Positions 32,853-42,946 of a stretch of DNA of 64,000 nucleotides are shown in pieces. The stretch comes from Amborella trichopoda (Eukaryota > Streptophyta > Magnoliopsida > Amborellales > Amborellaceae), in contig NW_006499677.1 of assembly GCF_000471905.2 (NCBI RefSeq), positions 713,201-777,200 on the forward strand, read 5' to 3'. Under the pieces are notes generated by a model. It did not search any database. It worked only from the letters and a program-made list of their open reading frames with translations, and was not told where the DNA came from. Position numbers and translations under genes: made by a program. Position 1 is the stretch's first letter. Each line of letters opens with the position of its first letter.

Positions 32853-34093
32853 ATGAACTTCATAAAGCATGAAAGGTTGCCTGAGGATCAAACGGAACGC
32901 AACAACATACGGCGGATGTCTACCAAGTACACCCTTCTCTACCGGAATATTATCTTTCATCGATCATTTGACGGAATTCTCGTCAAATGCATCAATACAC
33001 AAGAAGAAAACAAAGTACTCGAAGAAGTGCATTCAGGTATCTGTGGACTGCATCAGTCCAGCCTAAAGCTCTACGAGCGCATACACAAATTGGGCTATTA
33101 TTGGCCTTCAATGGTGGCCGAGGCTCAAAACTATGCTAAAAGATGCCAGGTGTGCCAAATTCACTCAAGCCTCATTCATCAAGCCCCGGAGCCTCTCCAT
33201 CCTACAATAACATCATCGCCATTTTCCCAGTGAGGTATGGATATTGTAGGACCCATCGACCCTCCTTTTGCCTTGGGACACGCCTTCATTCTAGCAGCAA
33301 CATATTACTTTTCCAAGTGAGCTGAAGCGGTCCCTCTAAAGCAGGTTCTTGGGACCACTGTGGCCAACTTCGTGCGTCACCACATCATATACCGGTTCGA
33401 GATTCTGGACCAAATAATCTCTGATAATGGCCCTTAGTTCAGAAGCCATCATGTTGATCGCCTAGTCGACCAGTTTGGTTTCAAGTCGAAATACTCAACC
33501 ATGTACTACCCTCGAGCCAACAGGTTTAGCTAAGGCGTTCAACAAAACCCTGTACAGGGTGCTCCGGAAGTCAGTTTTGAAGTCAAGGAAGAATTGGCAT
33601 GAGAAGCTGCCTGAAGCTCTGTGGTCCTATCGCACCACCACTCACAATGCTACAAACTCTAACCCTTATTCCCTGGTCTATGGAGGTGAGATGGTTTTAC
33701 CCCTCGAAGTTCAAATACCTTCACTTCGTGCCGCTATACATCAAGGACTGACTAATGATGAGAGGGTCAAGCTTTGTTATCAGGAGTTGGATGTCCTTGA
33801 CGCTAGAGGCCCAGCAGAACCTCGAGCTCAATTAGAGGAGAATGAAGATAGCCTTTGACAAATTTGTCAAGGTTCGCTCATTCGCCCGTGGAGATCTAGT
33901 CTTAGCAATCAAGAGGCTGATTCTCATGCATGGGCGCCGCAAAGGAAAGTTCGAACCCAAGTGGGAAGGTCCATTCAAAGTAAAAAAGGTCACACCAAAT
34001 GGGGCCCATATATTGGCAAACTTGAATGGAGGAGAGGCGATGCCCCCTATCAATGGGCTATACAACGAAGAATTATCCCTGATATATCCCTAA
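32853..34093 (+). pseudogene. Element B: integrase and pol C terminus
   Basis: The frame 32853-33233 has the HHCC region (EEVHSGICGLH ... YYWPSMVAEAQNYAKRCQVC). The core follows over 33230-33480. The frame 33475-33858 has LAKAFNKTLYRVL, SYRTTTHNATNSNPYSLVYG and GEMVLPLEVQIPSLRAAIHQ. The end (33842-34093) has GKFEPKWEGPFKVKKVTPNG and LANLNGGEAMPPINGLYNEE. No chromodomain is seen, which fits a non-chromovirus. Broken. Confidence 0.9.
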
Positions 34094-34715
34094 AATGCGG
34101 TGCATGTAGTAAAAAGAAGGAAATGGAAAAGAAGAACATTAAGCTGGCTCAAAAGAAGTTCATTTCTTTCATTGCATTGGAAAATGTTACAATCTACAAT
34201 CAAAAGCCCATTATTAGAGAGGTTACAAAGCTCTTACATATGAGGATAAGAGAACGGTTACAAGCCAAAAAAAAAGCCATCATTATGAAGAAAAAGCAAA
34301 ACCACTTGGAAGTCAGCTTCAATTCATCTGCCGGGTGTTCTCAAAAATCATGGTTACAAACCAAAAGAAGAAGCCAACCATTTTCGAGTCAGCTTCAATC
34401 CATTTGACAAACAAAGCAGACTTCTCTAGCAAGGAGTTGCCCCATGATGGATTTCCTTCCTCCAAAGAAACATGGACTTCATTGTTGTGCTAGAGGACTT
34501 GGCTTTCAACAGACTGCAGTGACCGGGCCTTCTCATTTGCCATCACTCTTGGCCCTCACAATGCATTGCCGTCTATAGTCATCGCCGTGCGCAACTCAAC
34601 GCCACGTATGATCATCGTCGCATGTGACTTAGTGCTGCTGGTGACCACTGTCATGAATAGCTCAATGTCGCGTGCTACCTTCATCACGGGCAGGCCAACG
34701 CCACACAAGATCAGA
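34094..34715 (+). mobile_element. Element B: 3' noncoding region
   Basis: It is homologous to 4290-3716 of A on the minus strand. It ends in 'gggcaggccaacgccac' near 34705, beyond which A and B diverge: A continues into G1 and B into the PMD fossil. No polypurine tract is assigned. Confidence 0.65.
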
Positions 34716-35891
34716 AGATCAGAAGAGCTACCTTATGATTCTGACACCATAGGAAGCTTGACACTCTTGCGCCTCTGAATACGCCCACTAACTGAAGGCG
34801 ATGCATGCGTATCAGTAGCGGTCGAGCACTTTCTTTTCTTCCCCCCTACCAGAGTAGGAGCTACTGCTTCAGATCTACCTCCTTGAGAATGCCCTCCAGT
34901 TAATTTACTGTGGGGACCACTCCCAATGAGGGCATTCAAGTCCTGTGGGGGATGCTTCTCATAATCAGGGACTCGTCGCCCCTCATCCCATTCAAAGATG
35001 GAGCTAAGATTGTTGAAGACACTTCCAGTCCTTGTCTTCATTACGAGGAATTCTGGCGAGGCCTCATCAGCTGCTATCTCACACGGAAGCCCCAAAGCCT
35101 GCCAGTTGGAGGGATAATCTAAGACGAATACCGCATCAGGAGCTGGAGCATCCGCCAGTCTCCTTTGCCTGGTATCCTGATGCCAGTCAGCGTTCCCCCC
35201 TTTCCAAGGGTGATCTTGATCCCAATATCCCTTACTGGTGATTCTCCACCAGTTCACATAGGCCTTGGTCATCCGAACCCTCAGGCCGAAGTGAGGTATT
35301 ACATATTTGCTGGTTTCTATCATCTCTAGACACATGGACCAAGCGGTCCGTATATGCTCTGGCAGCCTGCACTCACAAAAAGTTCCAAAATCTTCCAACT
35401 TCCCCTTGTTCACCTTATTCCGGTGCTTTTCGAAAAACATCGAGAAGGGGTAGCCCTGATCAAGCCCGTGCTGACGGACGAAGCGATGAGGAAAATACCC
35501 CTCTAGCCTGGCACTGTGCGGAGTCTGATAAGGTAAGACTCCCCCTCTAATGCTCAGAATGAACATGAGCTCCTTAATGGTTGTTGGAGCACCGTTTAGC
35601 TCCTTCCCCAACTCATCAATGAAAGCACGGTCAGTGAAGCTGCCGACCGGAAAGGGGACCCGCCTCATGTTCAAAGAATCATTTCCAAATAGACCTCGAG
35701 CCTCCCCTAGGGTATGGAAGATGGCCCTCTATTTGGCAATCCTCATTAAGAAGGGCCACAGTTTATCTCCTGAGCACTGATGCTTGATGTAGGTGTCTAG
35801 GAAATAGGCCCCCAGCCACCCGTACATGTAATGCACGGGGAATGGAGTTTTCAGATCTCCAGGAAAAGCCTCTCCTCCAACAATGGCACTC

Positions 35892-37939
35892 TGTAACAAT
35901 CCTAAAAATTTCAAAAAAAAAAAAAAAAAACGGAGAAAAGATGCTTTTAAATAGGTGATGGTCTGTTTGAGTATGATGGTCCTTGGGGACCATCACTATT
36001 TTCAAAAGTTTTTACTTGGTTTAAACTTTTAGCCTGCTGCTTTTGCCTGCTGCTGCTTGCTGCTTGCCACGTCCTTTAGTGGACGTGGTTTTTGTATGTT
36101 AAAAGCAGACTCTTAACGCGACACCTCAGGCATGAGGTAGAGCGTAATAAAATAATATAATAATACGTTATAAGAATTTAAATAGGGAAGGTGAGCACTC
36201 CCACCCTAGAAAATTTTGAGATCTCTCTCTCTCTCTCTGGTCGAAACACAGTGAACTCCTCTCTCGAACCGAATTTTTATCGGAAGCTCCCTCTCAAATA
36301 TTTGTGAGTAAGTGACATCGTCTTCCTGAAAAATAGTCTGTTTTTAATAAATAGTGATATTTCCGTCCAGGATCTTTATTTTATAAGTTTTCTGTGTAAG
36401 TGACCCCATTGTCTCGAAAAATAATTCATTCTTTTTAAAAATGAAATGAAATAATTATTTCTGCTTATTATCATGAATTTTAGGCGCGATAAATTTTATG
36501 CGCACGTGACCTCATTATCTTGAAAAATAATCTTTTTAATAAAAATTGTGATATTTTATCTATGTTAGAAATTTTGAATGTTGTAAATTAGAAAAATAAA
36601 TTTATTGATTTTTCTTGTTTATTGTTAGAAATAAATGTGATATTTCTTCTTTTAGTAAAATTGTGATATTTTTTTCTACTGTTTTGAATATTTAGACATT
36701 GTAAAATTCATGTGCAAATGACTGCCTTATTATTTAAAAAAATTGACATTTTTGCAATTGATTATAGTTTTGTTGTGAAATGTTTATTTGTGGATTGATA
36801 TCCCATAAATTGTGATAATTCTGTATTCTTAAATTTTTATAAGAGTTTTTCTATACATATTAAATTGGAAATTCTGCTAGAATGCCTTTACAAACTGCTA
36901 CCTTTCTAAATTTGAGCCCAAAATATTTGATTGGTTATTTTTGAAATGTTATAGAGAGTGACTGTTATTAATGGTTTAAGTGAAATTCATATTAATGATT
37001 TCAGTGATATGTTGAGTACATGATATTGCTGCTTTCGAATGTTTAAAGAGATTTAGAAATAATTTAAGTATANNNNNNNNNNNNNNNNNNNNNNNNNNNN
37101 NNNNNNNNNNNNNNNNNNNNNNNNNNNNNNNNNNNNNNNNNNNNNNNNNNNNNNNNNNNNNNNNNNNNNNNNNNNNNNNNNNNNNNNNNNNNNNNNNNNN
37201 NNNNNNNNNNNNNNNNNNNNNNNNNNNNNNNNNNNNNNNNNNNNNNNNNNNNNNNNNNNNNNNNNNNNNNNNNNNNNNNNNNNNNNNNNNNNNNNNNNNN
37301 NNNNNNNNNNNNNNNNNNNNNNNNNNNNNNNNNNNNNNNNNNNNNNNNNNNNNNNNNNNNNNNNNNNNNNNNNNNNNNNNNNNNNNNNNNNNNNNNNNNN
37401 NNNNNNNNNNNNNNNNNNNNNNNNNNNNNNNNNNNNNNNNNNNNNNNNNNNNNNNNNNNNNNNNNNNNNNNNNNNNNNNNNNNNNNNNNNNNNNNNNNNN
37501 NNNNNNNNNNNNNNNNNNNNNNNNNNNNNNNNNNNNNNNNNNNNNNNNNNNNNNNNNNNNNNNNNNNNNNNNNNNNNNNNNNNNNNNNNNNNNNNNNNNN
37601 NNNNNNNNNNNNNNNNNNNNNNNNNNNNNNNNNNNNNNNNNNNNNNNNNNNNNNNNNNNNNNNNNNNNNNNNNNNNNNNNNNNNNNNNNNNNNNNNNNNN
37701 NNNNNNNNNNNNNNNNNNNNNNNNNNNNNNNNNNNNNNNNNNNNNNNNNNNNNNNNNNNNNNNNNNNNNNNNNNNNNNNNNNNNNNNNNNNNNNNNNNNN
37801 NNNNNNNNNNNNNNNNNNNNNNNNNNNNNNNNNNNNNNNNNNNNNNNNNNNNNNNNNNTTCGTCCTATCAATAGATGTATATATGTTTTGTCTGTCACAT
37901 CTCAGGAATAACAGTACTGTAAATTCTTGGGGTGTGACA
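35892..37939 (+). mobile_element. LTR insertion in the PMD fossil, 2048 bp with gap
   Basis: It begins TGTAACAATCCTAAAAATTT and ends GGGGTGTGACA, with TG...CA ends. It is flanked by a 5-bp target duplication CACTC at 35887-35891 and 37940-37944. A TATA-like AT-rich block and (ct)n follow at about 36145-36240, suggesting plus orientation. The tgtaacaccc/ggggtgttaca style of ends is common in Del/Tekay-type gypsy LTRs. It appears to be a solo LTR, but 786 bases are N, so a small internal region cannot be excluded. Confidence 0.85.
37073..37858. other. Assembly gap (786 N)
   Basis: A run of N inside the LTR insertion. The 281-aa frame crossing it is meaningless. Confidence 1.
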
Positions 37940-38661
37940 CACTCCCTCCCTCTTTTCCATTGTAGGACTTTCCACTGAAGATGGCCCCTAAACCATGGTA
38001 TATGTTGTACAAGACCAGCTGAGCAAGGGCATACTCATGCCCTCTGGCCATGTCACAGGCCACATACAGTATGCCTGGACGAATGTCGTCCCCCCAGTCA
38101 GGAAGCGTGAATTTTCACAAAAATAAGGCCAAATACGAAGCCAAGAAGACACAGTCATCCCCTGTCTCAAGATGATAAATGGGAGGTGTTCATTCTCAAT
38201 AGTCTTCTCTTTCCCTTTTGGAGTATCCTGACCCCTTTCAGGATAATCCCCACAAAATAATTTTATCCACTCTGTAAAAGTGACCATGCCATTGCTAGAC
38301 CGGTCGACAATTGACTGATAGACCTCGAAGATCTTTTCAAGGCTGGCAGGTGGCTCTTCATCCCCCAAGTGAACACCATCAAAGATGATTAAGTTCAGGG
38401 GCACAAAATAATCATACATAGCCCCAATCATTGGGAGACCTCCAATAAAATGAAGATCTAATAAGGAGATTCATGCTTCCCCATGCCCAAGAAGCCAAGT
38501 ATTACTAACATGGCTCCATGTCTCTAGCAATACTTTTACTGTATTGGAGCAACGGTCATAGTAGCTACTCGAACACTAAACCGTTGCCAATAGCAAAGCA
38601 CACTCAAGAGTGCTTCTGTATGACGCCAATACCTTGGTTGTCCAGGAAGTGTATTCCTTCA

Positions 38662-38842
38662 GGTATTGGTGCTCCCCTTGAATCCGGAGGCCTTTTGTTG
38701 ACCACATTAGTAGTCCCTTTGCTTGTACCATTTGCTTCCCTATGGTAGGCAAGTATTGGTGCTCCCCTTGAATCTGGAGGCCTTTTGTTGACCACATTAG
38801 TAGTCCCTTTGCTTGTACCATTTTCTTCCCTATGGTAGGCAA
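38662..38842. repeat. 90-bp tandem duplication in the PMD N-terminal region
   Basis: 'gtattggtgctccccttgaa' starts at 38663 and again at 38753; the copies differ at only a few bases. Ninety bases equals 30 codons, so the reading frame is kept across the repeat (unit contains ANGTSKGTTNVVNKRPPDSR). Confidence 0.95.
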
Positions 38843-39829
38843 GTTCTCCCCAAAAGCTATGTTTCTATGCATGCAATGAAAAGTGTCATTCCTTCTTCAG
38901 TACTAATGTTGCCATCATTGCCCTCGTGAACTTCGAAGCAAACGGGGTCAGTAATGAAGGTGATGCTATGGGACCACTCGGGTTCGTGTACTGGTTGGGT
39001 CAGCGAAATGGGCTCACCCCTCGATAAAACTCACTTGTAAAATCACAAACGCCTATCTCTCCCTCCCTTGGAAGCCTCTTCACATTGGGAATTTGGTAAG
39101 AAGAACCAGCCATTATAAAGGGCTTGGTGGTTTACTCCCAAATGTTGCTAAGACATTGGATCAGCTCCGGCTGAGTTGGCCAACACTTAGCGTTGGTTAT
39201 GTTTTCCAATGCCCATCTCTAGTTGAGTCCTTCAACACTTAGCGCCGGTTGAGCTTGTCAGATGCCCAGCTCCGGTCGCATGCCAACAACTAGCACCGAT
39301 TGAGTCTGTCAAGACTCAGTGCCGGTTGAGTGTATCTTGTAGCTTGGACCATGGTTATGTATTTTAAAGTCAAGCAGTTTGGACCATGCAATTTAAGGTC
39401 GTGTAACTACACCTTCGCTACAGTTTAAGGTCATATAGTTTGGACCATGATGCTAAGCCTTTTAACATCATGCAGCAAGGACGTGCACTATGGTTTAAGA
39501 TCATACAGCTTGGACCATGGTTATGCAGTTTAAAGTCATGCAACTAGGACCAAGCAGTTTAAGGTCGTGCAATTAGACCTCCGCTACAGTTTAGGGTCAT
39601 ATAGTTGGACCATGCAGTTTAGGGTCGCGCACCTGGACCATGGCTGTGCAGTTTAAGGTCATGCAGCATGGACCATTGTGTGAGTAGGGAATGTGAATCC
39701 ACAGGGAATAGAGTCATAATTGAGGACTCAACTTCCTAAGGAGTGAGGCTGTGGTGCAGGGAATGAACTTCCTGAGGATGTAGGATGATGGTCCAGATGG
39801 GAGTGCCATGGCATGCGCATGGCAATAAG

Positions 39830-40115
39830 TCTTGGATGGCACACGTGGCATTAGGCCTTGAGTGAAGCACATGGCGTTAACCACTTGGTGAGGCACGCGA
39901 CGTTAGTTCCTTAATGAAGTGCATGGTGATAGCACCTTGACAAAGCATGCGGTGATAGCTCCTTGATGAAGCGCGCAGCTATAGCCCTTGACGAAGTGCG
40001 CAACGATAGCTCCTTGACGAAGCGCACGATGATAGCCCTTGATGAAGCGTGTGGTGATAGCTCCTTGATGAAGTACACGGAGATAGCTCCTTAACGAAGA
40101 GCTCGATGATAACCA
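39830..40115 (+). repeat. 25-26 bp minisatellite of G2
   Basis: gatag-type words at 39928, 39954, 40005, 40031, 40056 and 40082, with related words between. It is the same array type as 2366-2590. Frames through it (39903-40139) are artefacts. Confidence 0.85.
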
Positions 40116-40223
40116 TTTCGAGTCTCGGGCTTGACCCACCTCGGTCTGGTCTTATTGCCGTCAGAAGCTGGGGACTGGAGTGTCATTTTGAATTTGTGAA
40201 GGGCAATTTGTAGCACTGCTGAG

Positions 40224-40230
40224 TATAAAA
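40224..40230 (+). promoter_or_regulatory. TATA box in G2
   Basis: tataaaa in 'actgctgagtataaaagggg'. It is conserved with G1 at 2738, including the following 'ttttaccgaa' inverted repeat. Confidence 0.5.
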
Positions 40231-41087
40231 GGGGGAAAGACCCCATTTCACTATTTTACCGAAGGATAAAATAGTTGGAGAGATTTTTTTTTAAAGAGAG
40301 AGAGAGCTGGAGCTTTCTGTCAAGAGTTTCTTGGTTAGAGTTTCTCGGCTAAAATCTGCAGTACCCAAGCCTTCAGGAGCTTTTTGATGAGCTTGAGTAG
40401 GTCGTGAGCATTCGCAACGTGCTTGCGGATGTTTTTAGAGAGTGTTAAGGCTTTTTGAGCAGGGAAGAGAGGCTTCTCAAAGCTTCATTGAGACCTTTTT
40501 TGTGAAGCTGCGAGAGTCGCAGTGGTGCTTTACCGGAGTTTGAGTGCTTTTCTGGTAGTTCCGTGATTGCGGGCAGGCTGCAGAAAGGTTAGGGGCTCTG
40601 ACGGTCCTCTGGTTATTGAAAGAGAAGGAGGAGGAGCAGCAGTGGGCTCATCGAAACCATAGTGAAATTCTGGTGAGCTATGACGAGCGGTATAAGTGTG
40701 AAAAAGGGCAAAGGGAAACCCGCAAGGTCACAGGGAAAATTCCACAGGAATTCTGGTGGTTTTTCGCTAACTCTGGTAATAGTAGAAGGAGGGGAAGGTT
40801 TTTCCAGTGAAAAAGAGTGAGTTCCTAGTGAGAAGAGGAAGCGTCGGTGAGAACTCAAGACGTGACAAGCCTACAACAGTCGTGAGAAGGTGCACCATCG
40901 GCGAGGAGCGACGGTTGGGTAAACGGAAGAGGCGTGGGAGTTAATGCCTCCTGGGAATTGAGAATAGTGGAAACCGAGGCACTGCGAGGGCATGCATGAT
41001 ATTTAGTCACATGCAGTGCTGCCTTTGCATGTCTCTAGGATGTGCACAGTGATAGCCACGCTCGAGAGCATGCCGCTCGCGGTCATT

Positions 41088-41400
41088 GTGAGGCATAGAA
41101 ACACAGGTCCTTGACAGTTGAGGTGGTCAAAGGATTCTCACATATCTTTTTGCCACCCCCACCCAAATATTGAAAAGTATTAAACATTTATATAACTGAA
41201 ATAAAATTACAAGAGGGTCAAAAAACGAAAGATATCACATATGTTTTTGCCACCCCCACCCAAATATTGAGAAGGGTTAAACATTTATATTACTGAAATA
41301 AAATTACAAGAGAGTAAAAAAACGAAAAAAAATAACATATGTTTTTGCCACCCCCACCCAAACATTGTGGAAGCTTAAATCTGAACCAAAGAGGTACTAT
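41088..41400 (-). mobile_element. LINE 3' tail, copy 1, with ~97-bp repeats
   Basis: It contains 'tgccacccccacccaaa' units at 41151, 41249 and 41346 (97-98 bp apart), each followed by 'acatttatat.actgaaataaaattacaaga'. The segment begins with 'gaggcatagaaacacaggtc', which occurs again at 41741 at the end of a LINE. I read it as a second truncated 3' end of the same LINE family, with its tail unit repeated. Confidence 0.6.
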
Positions 41401-41740
41401 TTTTAGAATGTCAGTAAAAAACAAGCAGGTGTTCGTCTGAGTGATGGAATCCAAATGGGGTTGGATTAAGTGGAAAGGAGAGTTGAACTCGGATCTTTTA
41501 AGTACCCAAGAGGGGTGCAGGAAATAAGCTCAAAATGACATCGATAGTTAGCAGAGTAGCTGAGAACATGGCTATGTGATGGGAGGGGAAAGGGAAGCTA
41601 GGGAAAGAGGTGGTGTTTGCAAATCCAGCCATGGAACATAGAAAGATAAGAATACTTTAATCAAAAGAAGGCTAATGAGATAGTGGTTAGTCATGAAGGG
41701 AAGAAATTTCATAATCCTCCAAGATCTCAAATCAAAAAGT
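41401..41740. other. Unassigned DNA between two LINE tails
   Basis: No gene or clear repeat is seen. A 61-aa minus-strand frame has no recognised domain. Confidence 0.5.
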
Positions 41741-42712
41741 GTGAGGCATAGAAACACAGGTCATTGACAGTTGAGGTGGTCAAGGGAATCGCACTTATGT
41801 TTTTGCCACCCCCACCCAAATATTGATAAGTGTTAAACATTTATATTACTGAAATAAAATTACAAGAGAATCAAAAAAACGAGAGGAGGACCCTAAGAGC
41901 GGGTCTCTTAGTATGAAGTTACAAAACGGGCTTTTAAAAGTGCCCCATGCAGGTGCCCCTTAACAGGGAAGGGTACAATGAAAGTAGAAAGAAAACGAGA
42001 TCAAAAAGAATGTGGTTGGTGTTCAAATCCAAAAACGAGGTGTAGCTGCAGGCAAAGCTAAGGTGTCTTCCTAGCTCCGACTTTCGCTAACAGATCCGCT
42101 GGCTCGTTTGACACCCTCCAGATATGCCTCTATAAGACGTCCATATCCCTATATAAATTAGTAATCTCATGAAAATAGATGCTAGGTACCAAGGTGGTGT
42201 CGTAGACCCATTAGCCCATGCCATAACATTTTTTGAATCTCCTTCCATGAGTAGTTGTGTGCCCCAATCTCTATTAAAAGATTTAAGACTAAAGAGCAGG
42301 GCTGAGGCTTCGGAATGTTGTGAGTCATGGCGACCCAGATATTCCGAGTAAGGAGAATCTGGCTATTATGATCGCTGAAAACCCCACCAGCCCCTGCATG
42401 GCCGGGATTCCCAATAGAGCAGCCATCAAAATTGACCTTGATGGTGCCTTCGGGTGGGGGCTACCAGTTGTTAGCTCTTCTAGGTTTTCGAGGCCTATGT
42501 TTGAGGATGCATGGCCAGTGTGTATGGAAGGAGTTCGCTGAGATACCCGAGAAGACCTTGGATTGAGGCCCAAAAGATTACTAAGGAAGTAACCTTGTGG
42601 AAGAGTGCTTGAGTGGTGTTAAAATGGCCCTGAAAGATCCTAGAATTTCTCTCGTTCCAAATGGTTGTAGCTACTGTCAACCCCCACAACTTTTGCCTTA
42701 CAAACTTGCATC
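41741..42712 (-). pseudogene. 5'-truncated LINE: ORF2 end with RNase H and 3' tail
   Basis: Minus-strand translation at about 42707-42600 gives FVRQKLWGLTVATTIWNERN and SRIFQGHFNTTQALFHKV. This is the W.xWNERNxRIF segment before the RNase H domain of plant L1-type LINEs. Near 42440-42380 another frame gives KVNFDGCSIGNPGHAGAGGV, the first RNase H strand with its catalytic D. Frames differ between the pieces and stops follow, so it is dead. The 3' UTR runs to 'tgtttctatgcctcac' at about 41741 and holds one 'tgccacccccaccc' tail unit (41804). Only about the last 1 kb is present, as expected for 5' truncation. Confidence 0.78.
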
Positions 42713-42920
42713 ATCAAAACTCTCCTTATAGTTTATGAAAAATAACACATAAAAGCATTTCTGTTTGTGAGGAATGATCACATGATACTTTACACAGGGT
42801 GCAGTAAAAGGCAGGTCATGCCAGAAAATGTCAATCAAGATTAAGGATTGTAGAAGCAAGAGAAAATTCAGATGACCAAGAACTGTACCACAGAATCATC
42901 CCTCCCTTTCTTTCACAACA
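42713..42920. other. Unassigned DNA, no gene seen
   Basis: Moderately AT-rich; no domain or repeat was recognised. Confidence 0.5.
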
Positions 42921-42946
42921 CCCCCCCCACCCCCCCCCCCCCCCCC
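42921..42946 (+). repeat. Poly(C) tract, 25 C with one A
   Basis: Eight C, one A, then 17 C, followed by ttccc. The next 50 bases are also C-rich in short runs (caccccaaaacccccaccc). It may be an i-motif or G-quadruplex-capable site, or a site of sequencing slippage. Confidence 0.95.

Larger units (their letters stand above)
23093..34715 (+). mobile_element. Element B: Ty3/gypsy Tat-type fossil, plus strand
   Basis: Order: LTR (23093-26024), leader, gag (26247 to about 29660), pol (about 30240-34093), 3' noncoding DNA. Domains match element A one for one, including two RNase H domains and three CHHC knuckles. No protease is recognised. It is better preserved than A in the RNase H to integrase part but still broken in many places. 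No 3' LTR of this family is visible to the right; at about 34715 the sequence changes to the antisense PMD fossil. Confidence 0.87.
34733..39113 (-). pseudogene. Plant mobile domain (PMD) extra reading frame, antisense to element B
   Basis: The minus strand opens at ATG 39113 (MAGSSYQIPNVKRLPRE). Further pieces: ISLLDLHFIGGLPMIGAMYD with SNGMVTFTEWIKLFCGDYPE (38470-37988), and KTPFPVHYMYGWLGAYFLDT (35914-35729). The 313-aa frame 35674-34733 has ARLEGYFPHRFVRQHGLDQG, AYVNWWRITSKGYW and a basic serine-rich tail (GGKKRKCS, RRKSVKLP). The PHRFxRQFGxDQ motif and YGWLAxYF are familiar from transposon-type PMD proteins (Pfam PMD). PMD extra frames, often antisense, are known in Tat-lineage elements. 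Function is unknown. A 2.05 kb LTR interrupts it. Broken. Confidence 0.78.
39130..41086 (+). mobile_element. G2: second copy of the noncoding G block
   Basis: Same order as G1: 'cagtttaaggtcatg' array (39352-39680), a 'gaatgtgaatccacagggaa' phrase, a 25-26 bp 'gatagctccttga' array (about 39830-40115), a TATA box (40224), and about 850 bp of noncoding sequence ending in 'catgccgctcgcggtcat'. In addition its left part (39165-39345) has irregular 'agcgccggttgag' modules. It lies upstream of the PMD frame on that frame's strand, but its TATA box points away from PMD. Confidence 0.65.

Noticed and set aside
34910-35241. Plus-strand frames of about 70 aa
   Set aside because: They are shadows of the better supported minus-strand PMD frame.
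37053-37898. Frames made mostly of X residues
   Set aside because: They cross an assembly gap. The same holds for frames at 51445-52184 and 20736-20966.
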